A stretch of 64,000 nucleotides of DNA from Flavicella marina (lineage in GTDB: Bacteria > Bacteroidota > Bacteroidia > Flavobacteriales > Flavobacteriaceae). This document shows positions 32,853-43,700 of the stretch, in pieces. The notes beneath the pieces were generated by a model that saw nothing but the letters and a program-made list of their open reading frames with translations, was not told where the DNA came from and did not search any database. Positions within the stretch are counted from its first letter, which is position 1. The number at the start of each line of letters is the position of its first letter. The DNA lies in contig NZ_VYVA01000005.1 in assembly GCF_009193215.1 (NCBI RefSeq), positions 62,001 to 126,000 of the forward strand, written 5' to 3'. The translations under genes were made by a program, and so were the position numbers.

Positions 32853-35800
32853 TTGCATGAGAAACAGCTAGTGAAACTTGAGGGGTGGGTCAAGAAAGCA
32901 GAATACATATGCGGTCATAATATTGTTGCGCATGATATACCTTTGTTAAGAAAAGTTTTAGGTTCTGAAATTTTCCAAGACAAAAGAATAATCGATACAC
33001 TTCTGTGGTCTCCGATTATTTTTAATGACAATCCATATCATAAACTAGTAAAAGGTTATAAGATTGTGAATGACAGTGATGTAAACAACCCACTTTCTGA
33101 CTGTAAGCTAACAAAGCAATTATTAATAGACGAACTAAATAGATTTAATGAACTAGATAGAGATAGTCAGCAGGTCTATGCCAATCTTTTAGGGAGTAAT
33201 TCGGCGTATTCAGGTTTCTTAGATTTATTAAATTTCAGAACGGAAGCTTTAGATATCTATAAAACAATAAACAGTCTCTTAAATAATAGAAATTGTGAAA
33301 ACACCAATATTTATAAGATATTGAAAGATTACCCAGTAGAACTAGCCTACGCGTATGCTTTGATAAGTGCTAAAGAAGAAAAATCTGAATTGGCATATTG
33401 GATCGCACATACATTTCCAAAAACAACTCAAATTGTTAATGATCTAAGGTTTAAACATTGCAATGAGTCAACTTGTAATTATTGTAATTCGAATCTGAAT
33501 CCCAAAAAAGCTTTGCAAAAGTATTTTGGTTATGAGGATTTTAGAAGTTTTGATCCTAATGAAGAGATTAGCCTTCAAGAAAAAACAGTAAGCGCAGGAC
33601 TAACAAATGATTCGTTTGTAGCGGTATTTCCTACAGGTGGAGGTAAGTCGCTTACATTTCAGCTTCCAGCATTAATGAAAGGTTCTTTGTCTCGTCAACT
33701 TACAGTTGTTATTTCGCCTTTGGTATCGTTGATGAAAGATCAAGTTGAAAATCTTGAAAACAGATTCGATATTACGAAAGCGGTTGCCATAAATGGTTTG
33801 TTGTCACCATTAGAAAGACAGGATGCTATTGAAAGAGTTGAAAATGGTGATATCCAATTGTTGTACTTATCTCCTGAGTCTTTGAGATCTCCTACCATAT
33901 TAAGAATATTAAAACAACGCTCCATAGCTCGATTTGTGATTGACGAAGCGCATTGTTTTTCATCATGGGGACAAGATTTTAGAGTAGATTATTTATACAT
34001 AGGCGAATTTATAAAAAGCTTAGAAGAAGGGATGCTGTATCGAAAGATACCAGTTTCCTGTTTTACAGCTACGGCAAAACCTCAAGTTATTCTTGATATA
34101 AAAGAATATTTCAAAACAAAATTAGATGTAGAATTAGATGAATTTGTTACCAGGGCAAGTAGAACAAATTTAAAATATGAAGTAATTGATATCAAAGACC
34201 CTGCTCATAAAATGGGGACGCTACTGAAACTTCTAGACCGTTGTGAAAAACCTGCAATTATTTATGCCTCTAGAACAAAGAGAGTTGAAGAAATTCATGA
34301 GTTATTGGAGAAATCTGGTTTCAACTCAACTTATTTCCATGGAAAATTAGACAAAGATGTCAAAAAGGATTATATGGATGCTTTTATGAATAACCAAAAG
34401 GAGATTATTGTAGCAACCTCCGCTTTTGGTATGGGTGTAGATAAGGATGATGTAAAGTCGGTGATTCATTATAATATTTCAGATTCTTTAGAAAACTATG
34501 TGCAAGAAGCCGGTAGGGCTGGTCGCGATGAGAACATCCAAGCAAAATGTTACATTTTATTTAATGAAGATGATCTTAACAAACATTTCAGTTTATTGCA
34601 ACAAACTAAAATTAATCAAAAAGAGATTCAACAAATTTGGCAGGGACTTAAGTATTTATCGAAATATAGAAAGAACAATAAAATCAGTAACTCTGCTTTA
34701 GAAATTGCACAAAAAGCAGGCTGGGATACCGAAATGCAAGAGCTCGAAACGAAAGTGAAAACTTCCATTGCGGCATTAGAGGATCAGGGCTTTTTAAAAC
34801 GAAGGCAAAATTCACCAAGTGTTTTTGCCGATAGTTTGATGGTACCAAATTTAAACAAGGCACTTGAAAAAATCCATGAATCTAAAATATTAACAGAAAT
34901 AGAGATTCAAAACTGTTCTCGTGTTCTACAGCGTATCGTAAAAGACAAAGAGTGCCGTATTGATTATTTGGCTGACACAACTGGATTAAAGTTGAATGAA
35001 ATCAGAGATGTGATTGATGTTTTAAGAGAGCTTAAAATACTTGGGGACTCAAAAGACCTCACCGCTTTTATCAATACAACACAATCCTCAAATGGTTCAA
35101 AAAAAATATTAGAACGATATAGAAATATTGAAATAGCATTACAAGAATGTTTAACAAATAGTATTAAAATATCCATGCGTCAACTGAATCAAAATTTGAT
35201 TGATATGGGGATTGAAAAATCTTCTGTTGATGCCATTAAAAATATTTTGAATTATTGGGAAATTAGAAACTTCATTCAAAAATCACGTATTGATAGAGAG
35301 AATGATTTGTATCAAATTAAAATAAAATACAGTGAAGAAATAAAAGGCGATATTGCTTGGAGACATGATTTGTCTATTGATGTGTATGAACTGTTGGAGA
35401 AATTTCAGTTGGAACAAAAAGAAAAGCAGGTATCTAAAGAGAAAATAGACTTGCCTGTTTCTTTTTCAATGCTTGAGTTAAAGGAATCCAATCATTTATT
35501 TGGTCAGCTCAAAGAAGAAGATATCAAACGCTATGAAAAAACACTTCTCTTCTTAAATCAAATAAAATCTATCAAATTAGAAGGTGGTTTTATGGTTTCC
35601 TATAATAGGTTAAACATAGAGGAAATAGATGATTCTATTCCTAGGTTTACGAAAGGGAATTTCGAGAAAATGGGTGACCATTATGATCATAAAACCCAGC
35701 AAATTCATATTGTGGGTGAATATGCTAAAAAAAGAATTCAAAATTATGAATCGGCACTTATGTATGTAAATGACTACTTCAGTTTGCCCTACGAAGAGTT

Positions 35801-37589
35801 TTTAACAAAATATTTCCCTCGCAGAAAGACTGAAATTGGGACTCCGTTAACGCCGAAACGACTAAAAGAAATCATAGGCGACTTAGATACGGATCAAATT
35901 AAAATAGTGACTGATGGAAAATCTAATAATATATTGGTTTTGGCGGGACCTGGTAGTGGAAAAACAAAAGTGCTAGTACATAAAATTGCTAGTTTGTTGT
36001 TGCTAGAAGACATAAAACCTGAACAGTTTCTAATGCTTACCTTTTCTAAAGCGGCCTCATTAGAGTTCAGGTCAAGAACTAGAAATTTGGTTCCTGAATA
36101 TGCTGGTTTGATTAAGATAACAACTTTCCATGGATTTTGTTTTCAATTATTAGGTCAATTGGGCGATTTAGCAAAATCTCAAAATGTAATCAAAGATTGT
36201 TTAGAGTCAATCAAAAATGAAGATATTGATATTTCATCAATAACAAATAAAAGTGTCTTGCTCTTAGATGAGTTTCAAGATGTAAATAAAGAAGAATGGG
36301 AGCTCATTCAATTGATTATTCAGAAATCTGGGAATATAAGAGTTATAGCAGTTGGTGATGACGACCAAAATATATATGGATTCCGTGGTGCTTCTAATCA
36401 AAACATGTTAGAGTTTAAACAGAAGTACGATGCAACCCAATATGCATTGGTCAAAAATTACCGTAGTGCTTCAAATATTGTAGAATTTAATAATGAATTA
36501 CTATCCACCATTCCAAACAGATTAAAACAGGAGGTATTAGAACCTGCAAGCAAAATAGAATCATCCAAAATACAACTCATAAAATACAGTAGTTCCTATC
36601 TAGAAAAATCCTTAGTGGACAATTTCATAAAAGACAATCATTCTGGCACAAGAGCAATATTGGTGAGAACAAACAAACAGGCGCTATTACTAAGTACATT
36701 TTTAAGAGATGCAGGTCAGAGGACAAAACTTATTACTGGTTTAGAAGGGTTTAGATTGAGTGATTTACTGGAGCTAAGAACATTTACAGATGCACTTAAA
36801 GAATTTAAAAATGATGCAGGCATAATTTTTAATGAGGAATGGATAGAGGCAAAAAGAACTTTTAAAAACCTGCATGTCAACAGTCCTCACTTTGATACCT
36901 GTGTAGCGATTATCTTAAAATTTGAGGCAAATTACGAAAAGCAAAAACAGCTTGTAGATTGGTACGAATACATTCGTGAAATAAAAATGGAGGATGCCAT
37001 CAATGCGGATGCAAATGCCATTATCATTGCAACGATGCACAAAGCAAAAGGGAAAGAGTTCGACCATGTTTATTTATTGCTAGAGGATTATGTTTTTAAT
37101 GATACAGAGTCAAAACGTGTACTATACGTAGGCTGTTCAAGAGCTAAAAAAACATTGCAAATTCATTCCAACGCTGGTTTTTTTGACAACTTTGGAACTG
37201 ATATATTAGAAGTTAAAAATTTCAAGGGAACAACAAGGCAGCCTAATCATTTTGAAATAATCTTAGGGCATAAAGACATCTATTTAGCATCACAAAAATA
37301 CAACACCACGGCAGCAGCAATCAATACGTTAGTTTCTGGTGAGCTGTTAAAAAGGGATACTGTTCAGTTTTCGAGCAATGCCGCTTTAGGATTAGCAAAA
37401 ATGAATGCGAGAAATGTCCTTATTTTTTCGAAGGCTTTTTTCACAACCAAATACAATACATTTTTAAAGGATGGGTATAAACTTTCTAATGGTAATGTTG
37501 AATACCTAGTCTATTGGTATGATGCTGCAGAGGGCAAAGAATATAAAATAGTATTACCTAAGTTGAAGTTTGAGAAGGTATTGGAATAA
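32853..37589 (+). CDS. RecQ helicase fused to UvrD-type helicase, with damaged N-terminal exonuclease domain
   Basis: 1578 aa from TTG 32853; the frame is open from 32811. Order of parts: remnant DEDDh 3'-5' exonuclease (residues 1-100; the second motif GHNIVAHD is present, the first DxE motif is missing); CNESTCNYCNSN, a possible zinc knuckle (near 205); RecQ helicase with Walker A FPTGGGKS (near 262), VIDEAHCFSSWGQDF (near 363), SCFTATAKP and YVQEAGRAGRDE (near 553); RecQ-type winged-helix region; then UvrD/SF1 helicase with AGPGSGKT (near 1032), LLLDEFQDV (near 1136), VGDDDQNIYGFRG and MHKAKGKEFDHVYL (near 1395). Both motors look intact. The predicted role is DNA unwinding in repair or anti-phage defence. 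Start codon choice is uncertain because the true start appears lost. Confidence 0.85.
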   Translation: MHEKQLVKLEGWVKKAEYICGHNIVAHDIPLLRKVLGSEIFQDKRIIDTLLWSPIIFNDNPYHKLVKGYKIVNDSDVNNPLSDCKLTKQLLIDELNRFNELDRDSQQVYANLLGSNSAYSGFLDLLNFRTEALDIYKTINSLLNNRNCENTNIYKILKDYPVELAYAYALISAKEEKSELAYWIAHTFPKTTQIVNDLRFKHCNESTCNYCNSNLNPKKALQKYFGYEDFRSFDPNEEISLQEKTVSAGLTNDSFVAVFPTGGGKSLTFQLPALMKGSLSRQLTVVISPLVSLMKDQVENLENRFDITKAVAINGLLSPLERQDAIERVENGDIQLLYLSPESLRSPTILRILKQRSIARFVIDEAHCFSSWGQDFRVDYLYIGEFIKSLEEGMLYRKIPVSCFTATAKPQVILDIKEYFKTKLDVELDEFVTRASRTNLKYEVIDIKDPAHKMGTLLKLLDRCEKPAIIYASRTKRVEEIHELLEKSGFNSTYFHGKLDKDVKKDYMDAFMNNQKEIIVATSAFGMGVDKDDVKSVIHYNISDSLENYVQEAGRAGRDENIQAKCYILFNEDDLNKHFSLLQQTKINQKEIQQIWQGLKYLSKYRKNNKISNSALEIAQKAGWDTEMQELETKVKTSIAALEDQGFLKRRQNSPSVFADSLMVPNLNKALEKIHESKILTEIEIQNCSRVLQRIVKDKECRIDYLADTTGLKLNEIRDVIDVLRELKILGDSKDLTAFINTTQSSNGSKKILERYRNIEIALQECLTNSIKISMRQLNQNLIDMGIEKSSVDAIKNILNYWEIRNFIQKSRIDRENDLYQIKIKYSEEIKGDIAWRHDLSIDVYELLEKFQLEQKEKQVSKEKIDLPVSFSMLELKESNHLFGQLKEEDIKRYEKTLLFLNQIKSIKLEGGFMVSYNRLNIEEIDDSIPRFTKGNFEKMGDHYDHKTQQIHIVGEYAKKRIQNYESALMYVNDYFSLPYEEFLTKYFPRRKTEIGTPLTPKRLKEIIGDLDTDQIKIVTDGKSNNILVLAGPGSGKTKVLVHKIASLLLLEDIKPEQFLMLTFSKAASLEFRSRTRNLVPEYAGLIKITTFHGFCFQLLGQLGDLAKSQNVIKDCLESIKNEDIDISSITNKSVLLLDEFQDVNKEEWELIQLIIQKSGNIRVIAVGDDDQNIYGFRGASNQNMLEFKQKYDATQYALVKNYRSASNIVEFNNELLSTIPNRLKQEVLEPASKIESSKIQLIKYSSSYLEKSLVDNFIKDNHSGTRAILVRTNKQALLLSTFLRDAGQRTKLITGLEGFRLSDLLELRTFTDALKEFKNDAGIIFNEEWIEAKRTFKNLHVNSPHFDTCVAIILKFEANYEKQKQLVDWYEYIREIKMEDAINADANAIIIATMHKAKGKEFDHVYLLLEDYVFNDTESKRVLYVGCSRAKKTLQIHSNAGFFDNFGTDILEVKNFKGTTRQPNHFEIILGHKDIYLASQKYNTTAAAINTLVSGELLKRDTVQFSSNAALGLAKMNARNVLIFSKAFFTTKYNTFLKDGYKLSNGNVEYLVYWYDAAEGKEYKIVLPKLKFEKVLE

Positions 37590-37731
37590 TTAGTTTTGTG
37601 ACAGTTGTCCTAACCACTGAAAATCGTTTATCAAAATGCCATTTTTAGATGAATGCTCATACCGTATATCCATTGGGGTTAGTTCTAAACTAAAAGAATA
37701 AAGATCGTTCTGCTTCTAGATTATAATCCAG

Positions 37732-37765
37732 AAAAGCGGCTATAAAATTTATAGTCGCTTTTTTA
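37732..37765. terminator. terminator between helicase gene and T9SS protein gene
   Basis: AGCGGCTATAAAATTTATAGTCGCT (37735-37759) is a near-perfect inverted repeat with A-run before and T-run after, so it can work in both directions for these convergent genes. Confidence 0.85.
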
Positions 37766-37779
37766 TGAATAGTGTATAT

Positions 37780-40700
37780 TTAGTACAATGCGATCTTTCT
37801 TTTTACGATCCCCTTTGATGTTTTTATTTGAAGTATATAGATTCCTTGTGAGATGTTCTGGACTTCAATTTCACTTGGTGTTGTGTTGAAACGATCATTT
37901 TTAATAATAGTACCTGTTGTTGAAATCAATTGTATTTCAGAGATAGATACTTCTTCCGGGTTTAAGAAAATTATTTTCCTTGATTTGTTTTCGTAATAAA
38001 AAGAAAAGTCAAAGTTTTCAAGATCCACAACGCCAGCTGTGTCATCGGTGTTTGTATCTTTGAAGCCAATGGTGAATCTATCCGTATAGGTTCCTGCAGG
38101 CAATTCTATCGATACCGGAGTTTCAGAAAGTTTATAACACAAGTGAGTTATTTCGTCAGTTAAATAAACTTCTCTTTCTAAATTTCTATGCTCGTCTAAT
38201 AGTATTTTCACTTTTTTAGTTTCGTCTAACGTAAGGGTTATTGGAAAAGTTAATGCATCATGAATCTCTTCGATACCAGCAATGGAGTATTTGTTGTTGC
38301 TATTTGCAAACTGCCAATATGCATCTGTAGGTTGTACATCAAAAGCATAACTGTCATATCCGTAATCCAATTCAAATGAGTGTCTTTTATCAAATGAAAT
38401 ACCTATTTGCCTATGGATATTTATATTGGACTCGTTGTCATATTCAAAACCAATTTTCAAGTAAGTTGGGATTTCAGTTTTACTATAACCTGGAGTTTCA
38501 GTTTTCGAACCTTTTTTACCTGATTTTAAGAATTTTGAATCACCACCATTGATAGATTGGTATTTTCTTTGTGAATTTTCAAACTTAATAGTCCCTGCTT
38601 CTTTTGCACCGATATAAAATGCTTGACCAACAGCTATATATCTACCAGGTTCGTTATAGTCTTCAATATCTCCTAGTCCATCAACTCCAGAAGTTGGTGT
38701 TTGAGGAGCTACACCCATGTTCATGTTTCTCGTAGAATAACCACCTTTGTATCCTTTGATATTATGTCCTTCTGTTGTTCCTTCACCTTTTTTTACTTCA
38801 CCAGTGTGTTCCCAGAAATACAAGGTACCTCCGTTAATGATGTCTGCATTGTCCGATAAAAACTCGTAAGAGTCTAGAGCAGAAGGGTATGGGTTCCCAA
38901 TAAGACTGTTGGTATCTTGGTCGACATCTATTTCGATGGTTCCATCGTTTGGTTTTCCAACGAAAGTGAAATTTTGTGGACTCCTACCGGTACTTTTCAT
39001 GGTAAAACCTTCACCACGGTTTAAGATACCACTGTCTTTCTTATGCTGCCAATCAGCACTAGAAGAACCGTTTACATACGACCATATCCAGTAGTTTGCA
39101 ATCGTAATAGGGTCAGTTATTGCCCCATCGTAGCTTTCTGTGTATTCGACAAAGTTAATATCTTTTGGTGTTGAGGTAGCTGTAGTTGGTGAGGTACCAT
39201 CTTTCATTACTGCACCTACTCTAAAAGTTGATTTTTGTGTTTCCACTACAGGTGAAGACCAATAGTGGTATCTGTACACATTTGAAACTGTTGCTTTTTG
39301 ATCACGATAAACTTTACCGTTTCCTTCTACATTGGTTTCTAATGGATGCGTTTGTACGAGTTGTGCATCTCCAATCATTCTGATATTTCCTTGTAAAATA
39401 AAATCCTCATCGAATTCAAGATATTTATCGGTATCTATTGTTAATTCGGAACCTTCTTTTACCCAAACACATTCAACAATAGCATTTTGTTCTAATAAGG
39501 CATGGTTGTATGATGTTTCTGAGTCGATTACCATTACTTTATCTTTGTCAGCAACGTTTGTGCTGGCAGAACCATCAGCAGCACTTCCTCCAGACCAACT
39601 TTCTGAATCACCATTCCAAAAGATACCATTTACCTCTGCATATGTGAAATATTTGGTTCCATTAAAATCGTAATTGGTACTATATTGTTGAGAGCCATTA
39701 ATAGTTTTTTCTGTAAGAGGAGCGTAATGTACATTTATCAAAAAATCTTTATCGTCTGCAATCTTCAGAACTTTTTGAGTGTATCCAGTATTTAGTAAAT
39801 TGTCGATTGTAGATTTGTCAACTGCAATTTCCACGTTCACAACTGAACCCGATTCTACAATTTTCCAAGTTCTATCTAAATGTTTTTCTGGAGCGCAAAC
39901 AAGTACTTCAGTAGTAGTAGTAGCAAGACTTCCGTTATCATTACCCCAAACTAAAAAATCTTTATTGTTGTCGAAATTATTTGGGTTGTTCAAATTGGTA
40001 GTTGCTATAGCTTCTAAACCAATGGTTATGATGGCATCAGAGTTAATTGATTTTGATTGTCTTTGCTTTAAGTTTTTTGAGTCGTCTCGACCAATACCAG
40101 CAACGTCGTTGTGAAATGCACTGTTATTGCTATAATTCCAAGTTTTAGTGTTTCCTGCTAAAGTATAATCACCATCAATTATTCCACTAGAACTGTTGGA
40201 ACTGCTTAGTGTAAAACCATATTTTATCGCTAAATATGATTCTATCTCTTGTCGTTTAGTGCCGTCATGTCTTTCGCTAAAAACCATGATTTCTGCTATG
40301 TTTCCGTCTATAACTCTAGTGGATGCTTGACCTGCCTTGTCTTTTCCAACCGTATAATTATCGTTGTTGTTAAACGTGTTTTCTGCTGTGAAGATGTTTG
40401 ATATCAACTCATAGGTATCAGGTCTGTCATGTTCGAGAATCGTTACCGAAGCACCATTTACATATCCTGCACCGTTATATACAACTTGGTTGGCCCATTG
40501 ATCACTATAAAATTTAGTGTCATCAGAGTGTCCATGCCCCATACTACCATATTCAGAGTTGAATGCAGAAGTACTCGCTTCTGTAGAAGTATCGTTGTAT
40601 ACATAATATACGGTTGCTGGATTTAAGTTTCCTGAATAAGTTAGGTAATCGTTATCTGATGGGATAAAAGTTACAACAGGGTTGAAATTTAGGTTGTTTG

Positions 40701-43700
40701 CAGTAATGGTATTGTCAGGTGTACCTGCTCCTGTAAAATCAGCTTCTGAGTCAGATTGATCTTCCCATAGCGTAACGTCATTTCCTCCGTTGACACCAAT
40801 GTCTGCACGTAGCCATAATGTGTTTCCAACCACTGCGGGGTCAACATTGTCGATCACGTCATCTCGATAATCTACATCTTGTGTGTCAACATCAGAGTCT
40901 AAATCGGGAAGGTCTGTAGAGGGATTTGTTATTTCGTTATTGACTACAAAACCATCGTTTGAATTACTTCCTTCAAAGTTGTCGTCTAAACCGTCTCCAT
41001 CTGTATCAATACCGCTTACAGTGTTGTCTGAATCACCGTTTTCTTCGATGTCTAGTGTTCCATCGTTGTCTGAATCCGTATCTAGAAAATCGTAAATACT
41101 GTCATTGGTACTATCTGTATTGATAAGTGTTAAATAGGTTCCTCCTTGTGGTGTTTCATAATTATCGTCTAAACCATTGTTGTTGTCGTCAGTAATAGAA
41201 GAACCAACACCACTAGGTGTGATGTAACCAAGTGTTGTTTGTGCCTCTACATTGTCAGGAATTCCATCATTATCAGAGTCAATATCTAATGAGTTAATTA
41301 TCCCATCGTTATCTGAATCTGCTGAGTCACTACAACTAGATATTTCAACAATTTCAATTCTACCATAATCCACTCTTTCTGTCATTCTGATTTCTATGTA
41401 GCGAGCATCAACTTCTTTGATGATATAGTCTAATATTACAACTTCAGAGTTTTTAATGGTATTTGTATTTGCAAGTTGAGTATTGTTAATATCAGTATTG
41501 GCTGTAGCACTTGTTGATTGCGAAATGCTTATCTCTTTGTATGAGGCTAAACCTGTGGCCCAAAGGTGAATTCTTATTGAAGAGTTTATTGGGAAGTTGT
41601 TTCCTAGGTCATAAACGATATATTCATCAACCCCATTTAAAATGGTTCCATTGTCATTTGCAATAGTACCATCTAATGATTGGGTATTGTTTGATGTTCC
41701 GTTAAAATTATCTACAACAATAGTAGGATTTGAACCAAAACATTCTAATTCATCAACATCTAGTATTCCATCGTTATCATCATCGATGTCAATTGAGTCG
41801 ACAACTCCGTCGCTATCTGTGTCAACACCATTCGAAACATCTCTATAATCAAGATCTCCGCTTGCTGTGTTTACATCAGAATCCTCATCATTGAACACAT
41901 TGATAAAGCTAGCATCATAAATACCGTTTACATCTGTATAAGTATCTCCAGATTCAACAGAATCTAGACTGTCAGCCAGTCCGTTGGTTCCAACTACGCC
42001 ATCGTAGTCACCATCATTTCCATCATCTGTCAATCCAACACCAGATTCTACAATATCAAACAAAGTGTCGTTATCTGAATCTAAATCAATATAATCTGCT
42101 TCATCGGTTCCATCTGTGTTTTCAGGTACTAGGCCATCGTTATACGCTAGATCAATCCCGAAAATACTATAGTTTCCTGATGGGACTATATAGTTTTGTG
42201 TATTTTGGGCTTCAATATTGTCAGGAATTCCGTCATTGTCTGCATCTAAATCAAGGTAGTTAGGCAATGTGTCTTCATCGCTGTTAAGAGGCGTTAGTCC
42301 CGAACCGTATACTAGATCGATACCCGTTGCACTGTAGTCTCCTGAAGGAGCAATATAGGTGCTCGTATTTTGAGCTTCTATGTTATCTAATATTCCATCA
42401 TTATCAGAGTCTAGGTCTCTAAAGTCAAAAACCGTATCACCATCTGTATTTGCTGGAATACAAAATGATAAATCTCCGATAGCTATGTCTTGTGTTCCAC
42501 TTGGGTCTGTTGTATCTGTATTGCTAAATTTCAAGATAAGTTTTGTTGTCCAAACAGGTAAGTTGTTGAAAGTAATGTTTCCGGTATTAGAATTACTTGC
42601 AGCAGCACTTGTTCCTTCAAAAACATTTCCTGGAGCTACAGATTTAGCATTGGTGCTTCCTAATGTATAATCTCCAGATGCCATGGTATACAAATCTCCT
42701 TTGTAATCAATAATTGTTATTTCAATATTGTCTTTAGAATTTGTATTTTGATCAATGTCGTAAAGGATAAAGCTAAGATTGTAGACAGGTGTATCAAAAG
42801 AGAAGGTGTGGGTAGATGAACCGTTTTGAACAGCTGCCTGAGACAAAGAATAAGTGCTTATGGTGTTTAAAAAGTCGTTGATTTTAAAATCACCGTCAGT
42901 ACTAATGTTTGAGTATTTGGATAAAGTAATACCAATATTGTCTATCGATTTAACGTTATCAGTTTCGATAGGGTCATCTCCTGAATCAACAGAAGTTGAT
43001 CCGTTTGTATATTCAGTAGTCCAAATAAAATTAGAATTACTTCCTGAACAAGTACCGAATTCGGTAATATCAGTAATACCATCGTTATCATCGTCTAAAT
43101 CAGTTGTGTCATTTACATTGTCATCATCATTGTCGTTGTTGATAATATTATCTCTATAATCAACATCACCCCCCGCGAGTACATCCTCATCTGAATCCGG
43201 AAAATTATCGGTTTGCGTATTGTCAAAATTACCATTAGGGTCTGAATAGTTATCGTTGTTTTGATAGTTAGAATCAAGTCCATTCATACCAAAAAGATTA
43301 GATAAAGTAATTCCAGCTTCTTCTGTGTCTGTAAACCCGTCGTTGTCAGAGTCTAAATCTAAATAATCCACGGCATCTGAAGAATTGTCTGTGTTTACCG
43401 GAGTAAGTCCTCCAGAATATGCTGTGTCAAGACCTGTTGCGTCGTATGCACCATTTGGAGCAATGTACCCCACGGTTGTTTGCGCTTCTATATTATCCGG
43501 AATACCATCGTTGTCTGAGTCAAGATCTTGATAGTTTGGAATACCATCACCATCTGTATCAATATGACCAATATATGCATCGGTATAAGTAGAGTTACAA
43601 CTAAAATCTAGCATGGTTTCACGGAAATTTGAACTTGCTGTACCGGCAATGTTCGAAATAAAACCAAACCTTACTTTGTATTGTGTGTTTTTTGAGTGGA

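Noticed and set aside
40883-43159. Several plus-strand open frames rich in serine and valine
   Set aside because: They are antisense shadows of the aspartate-rich TSP3 codons (GAT/GAC read in reverse) of the giant surface protein.
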